A DNA stretch of 64,000 nucleotides from Roseivirga sp. (GCA_018402485.1 JAGYIY010000002.1:1-64000), one strand, 5' to 3'; counted from the first letter of the stretch, positions 8,022-17,740 are shown. Notes: a model not told the origin generated them from the sequence alone. Made by a program: numbers and translations.

Positions 8022-9371
8022 TTAGAAAACGAAGAGCAATGCGATGAAAAGAACGAAGCCTACCAGCATAACCAAACCGCTGTAAGGAAGAATGTCTTTG
8101 GCTTTTAACCGGGTGATACCCAGCAATGGTAAGGCCCAAAAAGGTTGCAGCATATTGGTCAATTGATCTCCATAGGCCAATGCCATTATGTTTTTAGGCA
8201 ATGCTACCCCCAAGGCCTGTGCTGCCTCTGCAATGATTGGACCTTGTACGATCCATTGTCCCCCTCCGCTAGGGACAAAGATATTAACGAGCGCAGCACT
8301 AATGAAAGTAAAAAAAGGGAGCGTTTGGGCGTTGGCAAGTTCCACAATGGCCAGTGATAGCTTAGCACCAAGCCCTGAATAACTCATGATTCCCATGATT
8401 CCGGCATACAAGGGAAACTGTACAATGATTCCTGAAGCGCTACCAATGGCTTCTTGTATGCCATTTAGAAAATGTGCTAAGCTGCCATGAAGCAATATGC
8501 CCAAACCAAAGAGGAAGAAGTTGATAAAATTAAGGTCTATAAAATTGAGACCACCTGCTTTTGGCGAGACGATGATTTGGCGAATGCTCAAAAGGCAAAT
8601 CAAAAGGCCCAAACCCAAAGCAAGCCATTTTGAATGATCTAATCGTTCCGCTCCACTCACTTTATTTTGAGTAAATGGAGGTGGTGTAGGAAAAGCAATG
8701 TCTATGAATGTATCTTTTCCTTTTTTGCCAAGAAAGTAAAAGAGTGCAGGTAAAACAAGCAAGAGCAAAAGCATACCTGTTAGGTTCATAGACGAAAAAA
8801 GAGTTTGCTCAATGCCAATACTTCCAATCTGTTCCATTAAAAAATGATCGTTTCCCGAAACGGTGAGTGGCGCAGAACCGGAGAGTCCACCATGCCAGCA
8901 CATCATGCCGGAGTAGCCTGCTGCACCTACCAAAGGATAGTTGATTTTTATGCCTTCTCTTTGTGCTTGCTCTCCAATCTTTCGGGCGAAAATAGCCCCA
9001 AATACGAGGCAAAGGCCCCAATTGAAAAAACTCAGGGCAATGGTGATGAAACTCACAAGCCATGCTGCACCTGCTGTGTTTCTACAATACTGGGTCAAAA
9101 AAGTAATGAGTTGGTGAAAAGGGCGGGTAAGCGCCAAGGTATGGCCAAGAATAAGGATCAATGACATTTGCATGGTGAAACGCAACAACTCCCAAAAACC
9201 TGTTTGCCAATACGTTAAAAGGGTTATTGGGTAAGCTGTAGCTGCATTTTCAGGCCTGGATGTGAAAATAAAGGCAAGCAAAAAGACGACAAGCGTTAGA
9301 ATCAGTGCAATGCTAAAGGGAGAGGGCAATATTTGCCGAAACATGCGCAATAAAATTGGATCTTCTCGCAT
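8022..9371 (-). CDS. Short-chain fatty acid transporter (AtoE/TIGR00366 family)
   Basis: A 449-residue multi-pass membrane protein. The hallmark VPSGGGQWIVQGP of the AtoE family sits near residue 365, and the whole sequence is hydrophobic with about 10-12 helices. It is expected to import butyrate or acetoacetate by proton symport. I chose ATG 9371 because an in-frame start at 9437 adds 22 non-hydrophobic residues and would overlap the upstream acyl-CoA reductase gene, which ends at 9415. The two genes are codirectional with a 43-bp gap and probably form an operon. The 7757-8021 gap downstream shows no clear terminator. Confidence 0.93.
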   Translation of the reverse strand: MREDPILLRMFRQILPSPFSIALILTLVVFLLAFIFTSRPENAATAYPITLLTYWQTGFWELLRFTMQMSLILILGHTLALTRPFHQLITFLTQYCRNTAGAAWLVSFITIALSFFNWGLCLVFGAIFARKIGEQAQREGIKINYPLVGAAGYSGMMCWHGGLSGSAPLTVSGNDHFLMEQIGSIGIEQTLFSSMNLTGMLLLLLVLPALFYFLGKKGKDTFIDIAFPTPPPFTQNKVSGAERLDHSKWLALGLGLLICLLSIRQIIVSPKAGGLNFIDLNFINFFLFGLGILLHGSLAHFLNGIQEAIGSASGIIVQFPLYAGIMGIMSYSGLGAKLSLAIVELANAQTLPFFTFISAALVNIFVPSGGGQWIVQGPIIAEAAQALGVALPKNIMALAYGDQLTNMLQPFWALPLLGITRLKAKDILPYSGLVMLVGFVLFIALLFVF

Positions 9372-9414
9372 CACACAAATATGCAAAGATTTTGAGAGAC
9401 GGTGCCAATGAACC

Positions 9415-10434
9415 TTACAGGCTACACAAAAAATCAAGTGTGTTTACGCCGTCGGCATAATCCCATAGTTCAGGTTTCTGTGCCTCACCGAAGGGGAGGC
9501 TACCTTCGTATGCTCTATTCTGAGACACAATGCATTGTATCTTGTCTTTCATGCTTGCCAAATTCAAGCTGAGTAGTGCCTCATTTTTATATCGCTCTAT
9601 GTACAAAACAGAAATGGGTGAGACCAAATCTTTTGTCTCTCGCAACAACAAAAAGCCATTGTCTAGGTGCTCTTCTCTGTTTACAAGGTAAATGGATTTA
9701 TTATAGTCGTAGTTATTTTGATATTTGTGGTGGTCGAGTACTTTTTCGAATGGCTGGAAGTGAGGAATAAGAAGGGTTAAATCATAATGTTCTGGTACAT
9801 AAATCTTGGCCACATTTCTGCATCCCAGTCCGTAATAAGTGAAAATATCCCTTCCCAAGGCCATTAGTTCCTCATCAGATTCTCTGCCATTCAGTACGCC
9901 TACCGAAACCCGATTTTTACGAATGATATGAGGATGCTTGGCAAAATAGTACTCGAAATATCGAGCTGTATTATCAGATCCGGTAGCAATTACAGCATCA
10001 AAATCAGTAAGGCGTTCGATCCAAGTAACTTGATTCGCCAATTGAGGGGCATATTCAGCCAGGGCATTAATACTCGCTTTGATCAGAACAGCATCTTGGC
10101 TTGCACATTTAACAAGTGCTTGATTTCCACTGATTAAGGTAGATAAAACATCATGAAAACCTACCATAGGTACATTACCTGCCAAAACCAGACCCACTTT
10201 TTTATTCAAATCGGGAAACGTGTAGGATTGTAGCCATTCCTCCATTTTTTCTTTCGTCAGTACCAGAGACCAAGCTTCAAAAGCCATTTGAATATGCTGA
10301 GGGGTAAACCAACTATTTCCGTCAATGGCTTTTTGCGTAAGCTTTTGAAAAGCATTAGAGGAAGTATCTGCAAACCATTGTCCTAGATGTACAAATGATT
10401 GCATGCGTTCTTCAAGGGTGGGAGATTGAATCAT
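9415..10434 (-). CDS. Acyl-CoA reductase (LuxC family)
   Basis: A 339-residue protein resembling LuxC/PF05893 acyl-CoA reductases, which reduce acyl-CoA or acyl-enzyme to fatty aldehyde with NADPH. Visible family features are LVLAGNVPMVGFHDVLSTLI, IATGSDNTARYFEYYFAKHP and the probable catalytic Cys region GLGCRNVAKIYVP. It stands back to back with a dicluster ferredoxin and upstream of an AtoE-type transporter, a context that points to acyl or carboxylate metabolism. ATG 10434 leaves only 3 bp between start codon and a perfect -7 box (10438-10445); ATG 10404 (MQSFVHLGQWF) would give a normal leader, so the start is open. Confidence 0.9.
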   Translation of the reverse strand: MIQSPTLEERMQSFVHLGQWFADTSSNAFQKLTQKAIDGNSWFTPQHIQMAFEAWSLVLTKEKMEEWLQSYTFPDLNKKVGLVLAGNVPMVGFHDVLSTLISGNQALVKCASQDAVLIKASINALAEYAPQLANQVTWIERLTDFDAVIATGSDNTARYFEYYFAKHPHIIRKNRVSVGVLNGRESDEELMALGRDIFTYYGLGCRNVAKIYVPEHYDLTLLIPHFQPFEKVLDHHKYQNNYDYNKSIYLVNREEHLDNGFLLLRETKDLVSPISVLYIERYKNEALLSLNLASMKDKIQCIVSQNRAYEGSLPFGEAQKPELWDYADGVNTLDFLCSL

Positions 10435-10437
10435 TCA

Positions 10438-10465
10438 CAAAAATAACATTAATGGTTGCGCCAAA
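10438..10465 (-). promoter_or_regulatory. Bacteroidota-type promoter for the acyl-CoA reductase operon
   Basis: On the minus strand the -7 box TATTTTTG (10438-10445) matches TAnnTTTG exactly, with TTTG (10462-10465) 16 bp upstream as -33. Spacing is slightly short. It lies back to back with the ferredoxin promoter. Confidence 0.6.
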
Positions 10466-10488
10466 AGAAAATTTTGCTCTTACTTTTG
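10455..10488 (+). promoter_or_regulatory. Bacteroidota-type promoter for ferredoxin
   Basis: The -7 box TACTTTTG at 10481-10488 matches TAnnTTTG exactly; a TTG at 10455-10457 is a weak -33 candidate, 23 bp upstream. The leader would be about 70 nt before ATG 10567. Confidence 0.6.
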
Positions 10489-10560
10489 TGCGCAACGGAA
10501 CAGACAATGAACCAACTACGGGTTTTATTGTTATTATTTTTGATGACTTTTAAAAACTGA

Positions 10561-10911
<351 letters not shown>

Positions 10912-10944
10912 GTATAGCCTGTTAAGAAATTGTATATCAATAGA

Positions 10945-11850
10945 TTATACCATTTTATTTCGCTTAATTAAATAGGCTTTAAGTACTTGTTCAAAGCCCT
11001 GGTTAATGTCAACTGTGATCAAATCAATTTTTAGCTGGGCGCATTTTAAGTACAAAGATTGATAGTATGCGTCCATTTTTTTTCTGAATTCAGCTTTAAT
11101 GTTTGAAGGGTTCAATTTCAGTTTTTCATTGGTCTCAGCATCAATGAATTCATAGGGGCGGTCTTCGAACTCAAAATCTAACTCAGTACGATGGTCTGTG
11201 ACATGAAACAATAAGATCTCATGCTTTTGGTGTTTTAGGTGTTGTAGTGCGGCAATCAATTCTTTTTCATTTTCTTCATTGTCGAACATATCACTAAAAA
11301 GAATGACCAGCGAACGCCTGTGTACTTTTTGAGCCAACTCATGTAGAATGCCAGCAACACGGGTTTTCTTTCTATGCTCAGGTTTTTTGAGTAATTCATT
11401 GAAATGCACCATCAGCTGATGCATGTGCGATGCCGATGATTTAACCTGCGTTTCGATTTCCAATCGGTCAGAAAAGGTATGCAAACCCACAGCATCGCGC
11501 TGTTTGTGAAATAAATAGGAGAGAGCAGCAGCTGCCAAAACACTGAAACGCATTTTTCCGTAATTTTCTTTGGGATAAAACATGGACGAGCTTTGATCGA
11601 GTACCAGCTGACAGCGAAGATTGGTTTCTTCTTCGTAGCGTTTGGTATAGAGACGGTCCGTTTTCGCAAAAATTTTCCAATCGATATGGCGCGTACTCTC
11701 TCCATTATTGTACAAACGATGTTCGGCAAATTCTACTGAAAAACCATGATAGGGCGATTTATGTAAGCCTGTAATGAAACCTTCCACCATTTGCTTGGCC
11801 AATAACTCTAGGCTGCCAATCGCTTGAACATTGTTCAGGGTTACTTCCAT
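10945..11850 (-). CDS. DUF58 domain protein (vWA-like fold)
   Basis: A 301-residue protein with the DUF58 core GESTRHIDWKIFAKTDRLYT and a metal-ion-dependent-adhesion-like site (LVLDQSSSMF, DxSxS). DUF58 proteins usually sit with a MoxR AAA+ ATPase and BatA/BatB proteins and are thought to act as assembly or chaperone factors. No MoxR or Bat gene is seen in this window, so it stands alone. A strong promoter (TTTG, 18 bp, TAAGTTTG) lies 27 bp upstream. Confidence 0.9.
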   Translation of the reverse strand: MEVTLNNVQAIGSLELLAKQMVEGFITGLHKSPYHGFSVEFAEHRLYNNGESTRHIDWKIFAKTDRLYTKRYEEETNLRCQLVLDQSSSMFYPKENYGKMRFSVLAAAALSYLFHKQRDAVGLHTFSDRLEIETQVKSSASHMHQLMVHFNELLKKPEHRKKTRVAGILHELAQKVHRRSLVILFSDMFDNEENEKELIAALQHLKHQKHEILLFHVTDHRTELDFEFEDRPYEFIDAETNEKLKLNPSNIKAEFRKKMDAYYQSLYLKCAQLKIDLITVDINQGFEQVLKAYLIKRNKMV

Positions 11851-11876
11851 GCGGTCTCTATTAATGTATGTATCTC

Positions 11877-11906
11877 CAAACTTAAATATAGGGTACGCAA
11901 CTCAAA
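11877..11906 (-). promoter_or_regulatory. Promoter of the DUF58 gene
   Basis: Minus strand: TTTG (11903-11906), 18 bp spacer, TAAGTTTG (11877-11884). Both boxes and the spacing fit the Bacteroidota primary sigma-factor consensus. Confidence 0.75.
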
Positions 11907-12022
11907 TGTGGGCACATAAGTTGCTCTTTTTCTATAGACCAATTTGTATTACTAAACTTTATTGCCTTATATTAACGCCGTAATTAAAACCAATTCATAA
12001 CATTTTTAGAAATCATTAAGCA

Positions 12023-12355
12023 GTGGAAGACAAGAACGAGATATTTTCGCAGAAGGTAAGGGCAGGAAAAAGAACCTATTTTTTTGACGTAAAGGCCACT
12101 CGGTCACAAGATTATTACCTCACCATAACCGAAAGCAAACGTAAGTTTAAGGATGATGGAGTAGCTTATGAAAAGCATAAAATTTTTCTTTACAAAGAAG
12201 ACTTTCACAAATTTCTCGAAGCCTTAAATGGTGCTGTCGCACATGTGAAAGACGAACTCCTGCCAGATGTTGATTTCGAGCAGTTTGAAAGGGACGATTA
12301 TTCTGAATCTACAGACCATAATGTGGATGCTGATACAGAACTAAAGTGGGATTAA
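12023..12355 (+). CDS. DUF3276 family protein (PUR-alpha-like nucleic-acid-binding)
   Basis: A 110-residue protein with a GTG start and the family pattern EIFSQKVRAGKRTYFFDVK and YYLTITESKRKF, followed by an acidic tail. DUF3276 (PF11680) is related to the PUR repeat fold that binds single-stranded DNA or RNA, and is almost confined to Bacteroidota and Spirochaetes. The start was set by the conserved N-terminal EIFS segment; no ATG is available upstream. It is probably monocistronic, just before ychF. Confidence 0.9.
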   Translation: MEDKNEIFSQKVRAGKRTYFFDVKATRSQDYYLTITESKRKFKDDGVAYEKHKIFLYKEDFHKFLEALNGAVAHVKDELLPDVDFEQFERDDYSESTDHNVDADTELKWD

Positions 12356-12413
12356 ACCGCTTTTCTTTCGCTCATTTGTTTTCGTATTTCTGTACCTAGT
12401 AACAGGCTTTTCT

Positions 12414-12421
12414 TATCTTTG
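12414..12421 (+). promoter_or_regulatory. -7 box upstream of ychF
   Basis: TATCTTTG is an exact TAnnTTTG match 29 bp before ATG 12451. No convincing -33 TTTG at the expected spacing. Confidence 0.5.
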
Positions 12422-12450
12422 CGCCTTATTTTCTAAACGATTCGTTCGAT

Positions 12451-13548
12451 ATGGGCTTAAAATGTGGTATCGTGGGGCTTCCTAATGTGGGGAAATCTAC
12501 TCTTTTCAATGCGCTTTCTAGCGCTAAGGCAGAAGCTGCTAATTTTCCGTTTTGTACCATTGAACCCAATGTGGGAGTAGTGAGCGTGCCGGATGTTCGC
12601 TTAAAAGTGTTGGCTGATTTGGTTCATCCAGAAAAAGTATTGCCCACCGTAATTGAGTTTGTCGATATTGCAGGCCTTGTCAAAGGGGCAAGTAAAGGAG
12701 AAGGCCTTGGAAATAAATTCTTAGCCAACATACGCGAGGTAGATGCCATCATTCACGTAGTTAGATGTTTCAAAGATGATAATGTAGTGCATGTTGCGGG
12801 TCAGGTAGACCCGGTTTTTGACAAAGAAATCATCGATACTGAGCTTCAATTGAAAGACCTTGAGTCGATTGATAAGAGAATACAGCGTCTATTGAAAATA
12901 GCAAAATCTGGTGATGCTGTCGCTAAAAAAGAATTAGCTGTTTTAGAAAAATTCCAAAAATCTCTAGAGAGTGGCGCGAATGCACGGGCGCTAGAAACAA
13001 CAGAAGAAGAAGACCTATTGATTCGAGAGCTATCCTTGTTGACTCGAAAGCCTGTGATTTATGTAGCCAATGTTGAAGAGGCTTCCATTCATGTGGGTAA
13101 TGAATATGTAGCCGCCTTAAAAGAAGCGATTCAACAAGAAGGAGCAGAACTGATCATGATCTCCGCTTCCATTGAGTCTCAAATTGCTGAATTGGAAGAT
13201 GCAGATGAAAAAGCCATGTTTCTGGAGGAGTATGGCTTAAAGGAATCTGGCTTGAATAAATTGATTCGTACGTCTTACGATGTGTTGAACTTAATCACCT
13301 ATTTTACCGCTGGCAAGCAAGAGGTAAGGGCTTGGACCATTCAAAAAGGATGGAAAGCGCCGAAAGCAGCTGGGGTTATTCACACCGATTTTGAGAAAGG
13401 CTTTATTCGAGCCGAGGTCATTAAAATTGATGACTACCAACAATTGAAAACAGAGGTGGCTGTAAAGGAAGCTGGTAAAATGTCGGTAGAAGGAAAGGAA
13501 TATGTGGTGAAAGATGGAGATGTGATGCATTTTCGCTTTAATGTTTAG
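12451..13548 (+). CDS. ychF: Redox-regulated ATPase YchF (Obg-like ATPase)
   Basis: A 365-residue P-loop protein that binds ribosomes and prefers ATP to GTP. The G1 motif is [14 protein letters not shown], followed by [14 protein letters not shown], the G3 region [16 protein letters not shown], and a C-terminal TGS domain ([31 protein letters not shown]). Length is that expected for YchF. The upstream gene DUF3276 is codirectional but has a separate -7 box between. Confidence 0.98.
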   Translation: MGLKCGIVGLPNVGKSTLFNALSSAKAEAANFPFCTIEPNVGVVSVPDVRLKVLADLVHPEKVLPTVIEFVDIAGLVKGASKGEGLGNKFLANIREVDAIIHVVRCFKDDNVVHVAGQVDPVFDKEIIDTELQLKDLESIDKRIQRLLKIAKSGDAVAKKELAVLEKFQKSLESGANARALETTEEEDLLIRELSLLTRKPVIYVANVEEASIHVGNEYVAALKEAIQQEGAELIMISASIESQIAELEDADEKAMFLEEYGLKESGLNKLIRTSYDVLNLITYFTAGKQEVRAWTIQKGWKAPKAAGVIHTDFEKGFIRAEVIKIDDYQQLKTEVAVKEAGKMSVEGKEYVVKDGDVMHFRFNV

Positions 13549-13665
13549 CCCATCGAATAAAGCTCCCCTTTCTTTTTCATCCCATTGAATAAACAATCTT
13601 TTATAGATAACTGTTAACGTTTTGTATTTCATACCGTTGACGTTTGTCTATTAAAAGATTGATCT

Positions 13666-14478
13666 GTGAGAGTACGAGTTATATTTAAATTAATGAACAA
13701 AGGGGAGAGTTTACCTTTCCACCACCAATACCTTTTGGCTCAATTTTTAAAAGGTGTACTTGTAAATGCCAATGAAGAGCGTTATCTCAACTACGACTTT
13801 TACAATTTCTCTGGATTGAAGGGGCAAACGCGTGTTTCTAGAGATGGATTACATTACCACTCCCATTTGGTTACTTTGGTACTTTCTGCCGAAGACAAAG
13901 GTTTTCTAGACTTTTTATTGGGGCAGATCTTTGCATTGGATACCATCAGTTTAGGTAACCTTCAGCTCAAGCCGCTCTTTACGGAAATTGAAAAACCCGT
14001 AGACCTCACCGAAGACACCAAGTTCATTTGTATTTCTCCGATTGTTCCGCTGAAAGCGAAATTCAATGATTCGGCAGCAAAACGGTTTATCCATCCGGAA
14101 ACTGATGAATTTTCAGATTTGATCTACGACTCTACCTTGCGGCGACTTGAAAAGACAGGACGTTACAAACCCGAAGATTTTGATGGATTCACAAAATTTC
14201 AAATCCTGCCAGATCATTCTTACATAGAACGATTGAAGGCCAACGATAAAAAGTTCGCCCGCATATACAGCCTTTTTGAATCAGATGTAAAGTACGACGT
14301 AAGGGGATATACCTTGCCGATCCAGTTACTTGCGGCCAAAGAATTACAGGAGTTTGTTTTTCATTGTGGTTTAGGCAATTATACCTACAAAGGCTTTGGT
14401 ATGTTAGACTTGGCCAATGCCGATCCTAAAGACCGTACCGAAAGATATACTTTCGATCGAGAGATGATCAACGCCTAG
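13666..14478 (+). CDS. cas6: Solitary Cas6-like CRISPR-associated endoribonuclease
   Basis: A 270-residue protein with a GTG start. The N-terminal segment FKLMNKGESLPFHHQYLLAQ resembles the first ferredoxin-like fold of Cas6, and the C-terminus holds the glycine-rich loop G235-L-G-N-Y-T-Y-K-G-F-G245 typical of the Cas6/RAMP family, which cleaves CRISPR repeat RNA. H19 and H20 are possible catalytic residues; this is not certain by eye. No CRISPR array and no other cas gene exist in the 64 kb. It sits between housekeeping genes (ychF upstream; the T9SS plug gene downstream, convergent with an 11-bp overlap), so it is either a stand-alone enzyme serving a remote array or a domesticated RNase. 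Confidence 0.8.
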   Translation: MRVRVIFKLMNKGESLPFHHQYLLAQFLKGVLVNANEERYLNYDFYNFSGLKGQTRVSRDGLHYHSHLVTLVLSAEDKGFLDFLLGQIFALDTISLGNLQLKPLFTEIEKPVDLTEDTKFICISPIVPLKAKFNDSAAKRFIHPETDEFSDLIYDSTLRRLEKTGRYKPEDFDGFTKFQILPDHSYIERLKANDKKFARIYSLFESDVKYDVRGYTLPIQLLAAKELQEFVFHCGLGNYTYKGFGMLDLANADPKDRTERYTFDREMINA

Positions 14479-15736
14479 CGTTAACATTCACGCGAAAATA
14501 ACCGACTAGCTCATCGCCTCTGCTACCCATCGCCTGGTAATACACAAATACCTCATACAGGTTCTCGGTATCAAAAAAGCTTTTTGAAACTAAGGTACCG
14601 TTCTTTTCAGCTTCAAACTTGTAGTTGTAAAGACCTTGCTTCATCAATATACTTGCCTCATAAATGCCTTTCTCTGTATTGTAGCTCATTTTATTGGCAT
14701 CAGTCTTTTCCCAATCGTTAAAGGCGCCAACCACAAACAGTTCTTCTTGATAAGGAGACGCCGCTTCCAGTTGAAATAGAACTTTTACATACTCAGCAGC
14801 CAAATCACCCAACTGACTTTCATTGTCTTTCACGTAGAATTGTCCGTTGATATCTAGTTGCTGAAGATAGGCCTCGCGAAAGGGGCGGTTTGGGTTTAAA
14901 GTAGCTAATACTTCACCATTACGATAAGTGGTAGAAACCACGTTTCTCCCTGTCATATTGATGCTGCTTAAATCAAAAAAACGGTATTCATTTCCACCTT
15001 CAAACTCATTGCCATCTCCAAGGTTTTGATACCGAATGCTTCGGTTGCTTTCATCGATAAACGTGGGTGACAAAAAGCGCTGTTGATCTGGCCTTTGGTT
15101 TTGTACAACCTTTACCCTGAATTGTTGCTGCGGATCATTCACCAATAATTGGCCATAATTCATCAATACTTCCACGCGCTGACGGCTCAAACGCATGGCT
15201 GTTTCTGAGGAGCGAAGCACAGAAGCGCCTACACCGACCTGCTCATCTACCACATAAAACCTACGACTAAGCACGATGTCTTTTTTGTCTTGGTTGCGAT
15301 AAACCACGGCCAAATAATTACCACTGTAATTGAAAGCAGGCAGCTTTACATCATAATGAACGTACTGTTGTTTGGCTTCTACAGAAAAGTCAAAGGTTGT
15401 AATTTCAAATGCATTGAACCTATTCAAAAACAAAGCAGAGCTTAGTTTAGAAGGTTGCCAGTCTGCATTACAATGAATAAAGTACACGTAATAATAATCA
15501 GCATCTTCGCGCAGGTCATCGAAAGAAAGGGTCAAACGGTTTGCAATTCCTGTTGTGGTTACGGGGGGGGCGATACGGCTATTGACAGAGTTGCCGGTAG
15601 GATACAGTTGTACAGTTCGAATGGTGGGTTCATATACTTTATTGACAGGATGAAGTATTTTATTTTGCCCATGTGCGAGTTGAGCTAGACTCAAGTAGAG
15701 TGGCAAGGCAACCAACAAAAGAAATAAATACTTCAT
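14468..15736 (-). CDS. Type IX secretion system plug protein (DUF5103)
   Basis: A 422-residue periplasmic protein with a signal peptide (MKYLFLLLVALPLYLSLAQL, then AHGQ). It matches the DUF5103 family: N-terminal IRTVQLYPTGN and LTLSFDDLREDADYYYVYFI, and a C-terminal immunoglobulin-like part with FVVGAFNDWEKTDANKMSYN. In Flavobacterium johnsoniae the DUF5103 protein plugs the periplasmic side of the SprA translocon of the type IX secretion system. Its presence implies that the organism has a T9SS, although no other T9SS component lies in this window. A possible minus-strand -7 box TATTTTCG lies just upstream (one mismatch). Confidence 0.88.
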   Translation of the reverse strand: MKYLFLLLVALPLYLSLAQLAHGQNKILHPVNKVYEPTIRTVQLYPTGNSVNSRIAPPVTTTGIANRLTLSFDDLREDADYYYVYFIHCNADWQPSKLSSALFLNRFNAFEITTFDFSVEAKQQYVHYDVKLPAFNYSGNYLAVVYRNQDKKDIVLSRRFYVVDEQVGVGASVLRSSETAMRLSRQRVEVLMNYGQLLVNDPQQQFRVKVVQNQRPDQQRFLSPTFIDESNRSIRYQNLGDGNEFEGGNEYRFFDLSSINMTGRNVVSTTYRNGEVLATLNPNRPFREAYLQQLDINGQFYVKDNESQLGDLAAEYVKVLFQLEAASPYQEELFVVGAFNDWEKTDANKMSYNTEKGIYEASILMKQGLYNYKFEAEKNGTLVSKSFFDTENLYEVFVYYQAMGSRGDELVGYFRVNVNARR

Positions 15737-15798
15737 CGGGTTAAAAATATAAAAACCGTTCCGAAAATACCATTTTATCGAGACATGTTACGAAAAGC

Positions 15799-17706
15799 TT
15801 AGCTTTCTTCCATCATTTGCTCATAAACGGTTTCCCATTTTTGATGAAGCTGCTCCAATGTCCTTTCGGCTTGCCTGCGTTTTTCGCTGTACTCTTTTAA
15901 AGCTTCTGCTTTCTCATAAATGTCGGGGAGTGCCAAAGCTTCATCGATGGCCTTAATTTCCGCCTCTTTGCTTTCAATCGCTTGTTCCATATCTGCAAGT
16001 TCTCTTTCCAATACATTATGATTTGGAGTAGTAGGGGCTGTTTTCTGAGGCGAATGAGCGGGCTTCTCCTTCTTAGGTACTTCTTTTCTTTCAGACTTTG
16101 CCGCAGCCTCTTCGCGCTGAGCCATCCAATAGCTGTACTCCTGGAATGTACCCGGATATACTTTGATTTGTTGGTCTTCGATGTACCATATTTTGTTTGC
16201 AATCTGTTCGATGAAGTGCCTGTCGTGAGAAACGATCACATAGGTACCTTCATATTGCTGTAAGGCTTGTACAAGAATATTCACGGAGAGAAAGTCTAAA
16301 TGGTTGGTAGGTTCATCCATCATAAGGAAGTTGGCGTCTGATAGCAGTGTTTTGGCCAAGGCCACCCGGGATTTTTCACCGCCCGATAAAACCTTTATCT
16401 TTTTAAAGACTTCTTCATCCTGAAATAAGAAGCAGCCTAAAATACCTCTAAGTTCACGCTCTGTCTTACTACTTCCTGCTTGTTGTAGTTCTTCTAAAAT
16501 CTCATTTTCTACCTGCAAGGCTTCCAATTGATGCTGAGCGTAGAAGGCAGTATTGACATTATGACCTTCCTTACGTTCTCCGTCTATGCGTTCTGTACCG
16601 GCAATGATCCGAAGCAAAGTAGATTTTCCTTTGCCGTTTGCTCCAATCAAGGCAATTTTATCCCCCCTTTCAATTTGCGCCTCCGCGTCCTTTAAAATGG
16701 TCAGGTTACCATAGGCTTTATTCACGTGCTTCAGATCCATGACAAAACGTCCTGACTTCTGCTTAAAGCCAAACCTAAAATTCATGGTCATGTTTTCGTC
16801 TACCACATCTTCGATTTTATCCATGCGGCCTAGGGCTTTAACCCGAGATTGTACTTGCCGCGCTTTGGTAGCTTTTGCTCTAAATTTCTCGATAAAACGC
16901 TCTGTTTGCTTAATTTTTTGTTGCTGGTTTTCGAATGCGTTACGCTGAATTTCTTCTCGTTGCTCTTTTTCTGTCAGGTAAAAAGAGTAATTACCGCTGT
17001 AATGTGTGAGCTTAGCACCAGCAACTTCTACCGTAGAAGTAATGACACGATCAAGAAAGGTACGGTCGTGAGAAACTACAATGACAGCACCCTCGTAGGC
17101 CTTAAGGTAATTTTCAACCCATTGAATCGAAGGTAAGTCCAAGTGGTTGGTAGGCTCATCGAGCATGAGAAGAGAAGGTTTTTGCAAAAGCAATTTGGCC
17201 AGCATGACACGCATGCGCCAGCCACCGCTAAATTCTCTCAAGGGCCTGTTTAAATCAGCGGTTTGAAATCCTATGCCTTCGAGTATGGCTTCTGCCTCAG
17301 ACTGCATGCTGTAACCACCCAAGGATTCAAATTGCTCCTGCGCTTTGGTAAGCTTTTCAACCATATGATCTTCGTAATTAACTTCCATTTGGTGTAAAAG
17401 CTTATCGATTTTATCCTGAAGTGCATTGGCTTCTTCGAAGGCTTCCATTGCAATACCTACGATACTTTTGTCAGATTGAAACGACAAAAGATCTTGATTA
17501 AGAAATCCAAGGCTCGTTTCTTTGCTTTTGCTTATGGTGCCAGAAGTGGGGTCTATCTCTCCATTGATGAGTTTGAGTAAGGTTGATTTGCCTTTACCAT
17601 TTAAACCAATCAGGCCTATTTTATCATTAGGTTTGATGTGAAGGTTGGCCTCATCGTAAAGCGGGCGATCTCCTAGGTAATAAGACAAGTTGTTGATGGC
17701 AATCAT
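15799..17706 (-). CDS. ABC-F family ATP-binding protein
   Basis: A 635-residue soluble protein with two ATP-binding cassettes and no membrane segments. The first has Walker A GLNGKGKST, signature FSGGWRMR and DEPTNHLD; the second has GANGKGKST, LSGGEKSRVALA and DEPTNHLD. The linker between them and a charged, coiled-coil C-terminal extension (about 545-635) match the Uup/EttA/YheS group that acts on ribosomes. Which subgroup cannot be settled by eye. The promoter at 17711-17740 places transcription start at or next to the ATG. Confidence 0.95.
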   Translation of the reverse strand: MIAINNLSYYLGDRPLYDEANLHIKPNDKIGLIGLNGKGKSTLLKLINGEIDPTSGTISKSKETSLGFLNQDLLSFQSDKSIVGIAMEAFEEANALQDKIDKLLHQMEVNYEDHMVEKLTKAQEQFESLGGYSMQSEAEAILEGIGFQTADLNRPLREFSGGWRMRVMLAKLLLQKPSLLMLDEPTNHLDLPSIQWVENYLKAYEGAVIVVSHDRTFLDRVITSTVEVAGAKLTHYSGNYSFYLTEKEQREEIQRNAFENQQQKIKQTERFIEKFRAKATKARQVQSRVKALGRMDKIEDVVDENMTMNFRFGFKQKSGRFVMDLKHVNKAYGNLTILKDAEAQIERGDKIALIGANGKGKSTLLRIIAGTERIDGERKEGHNVNTAFYAQHQLEALQVENEILEELQQAGSSKTERELRGILGCFLFQDEEVFKKIKVLSGGEKSRVALAKTLLSDANFLMMDEPTNHLDFLSVNILVQALQQYEGTYVIVSHDRHFIEQIANKIWYIEDQQIKVYPGTFQEYSYWMAQREEAAAKSERKEVPKKEKPAHSPQKTAPTTPNHNVLERELADMEQAIESKEAEIKAIDEALALPDIYEKAEALKEYSEKRRQAERTLEQLHQKWETVYEQMMEES

Positions 17707-17710
17707 GCTG

Positions 17711-17740
17711 CAAAATTAGCCGAAGCCAACGGAAAACAAA
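17711..17740 (-). promoter_or_regulatory. Promoter of the ABC-F gene, leaderless geometry
   Basis: Minus strand: TTTG (17737-17740), 18 bp spacer, TAATTTTG (17711-17718), then four bases and ATG at 17706. With a normal -7 position the transcript would start at about the A of the ATG. Confidence 0.75.
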
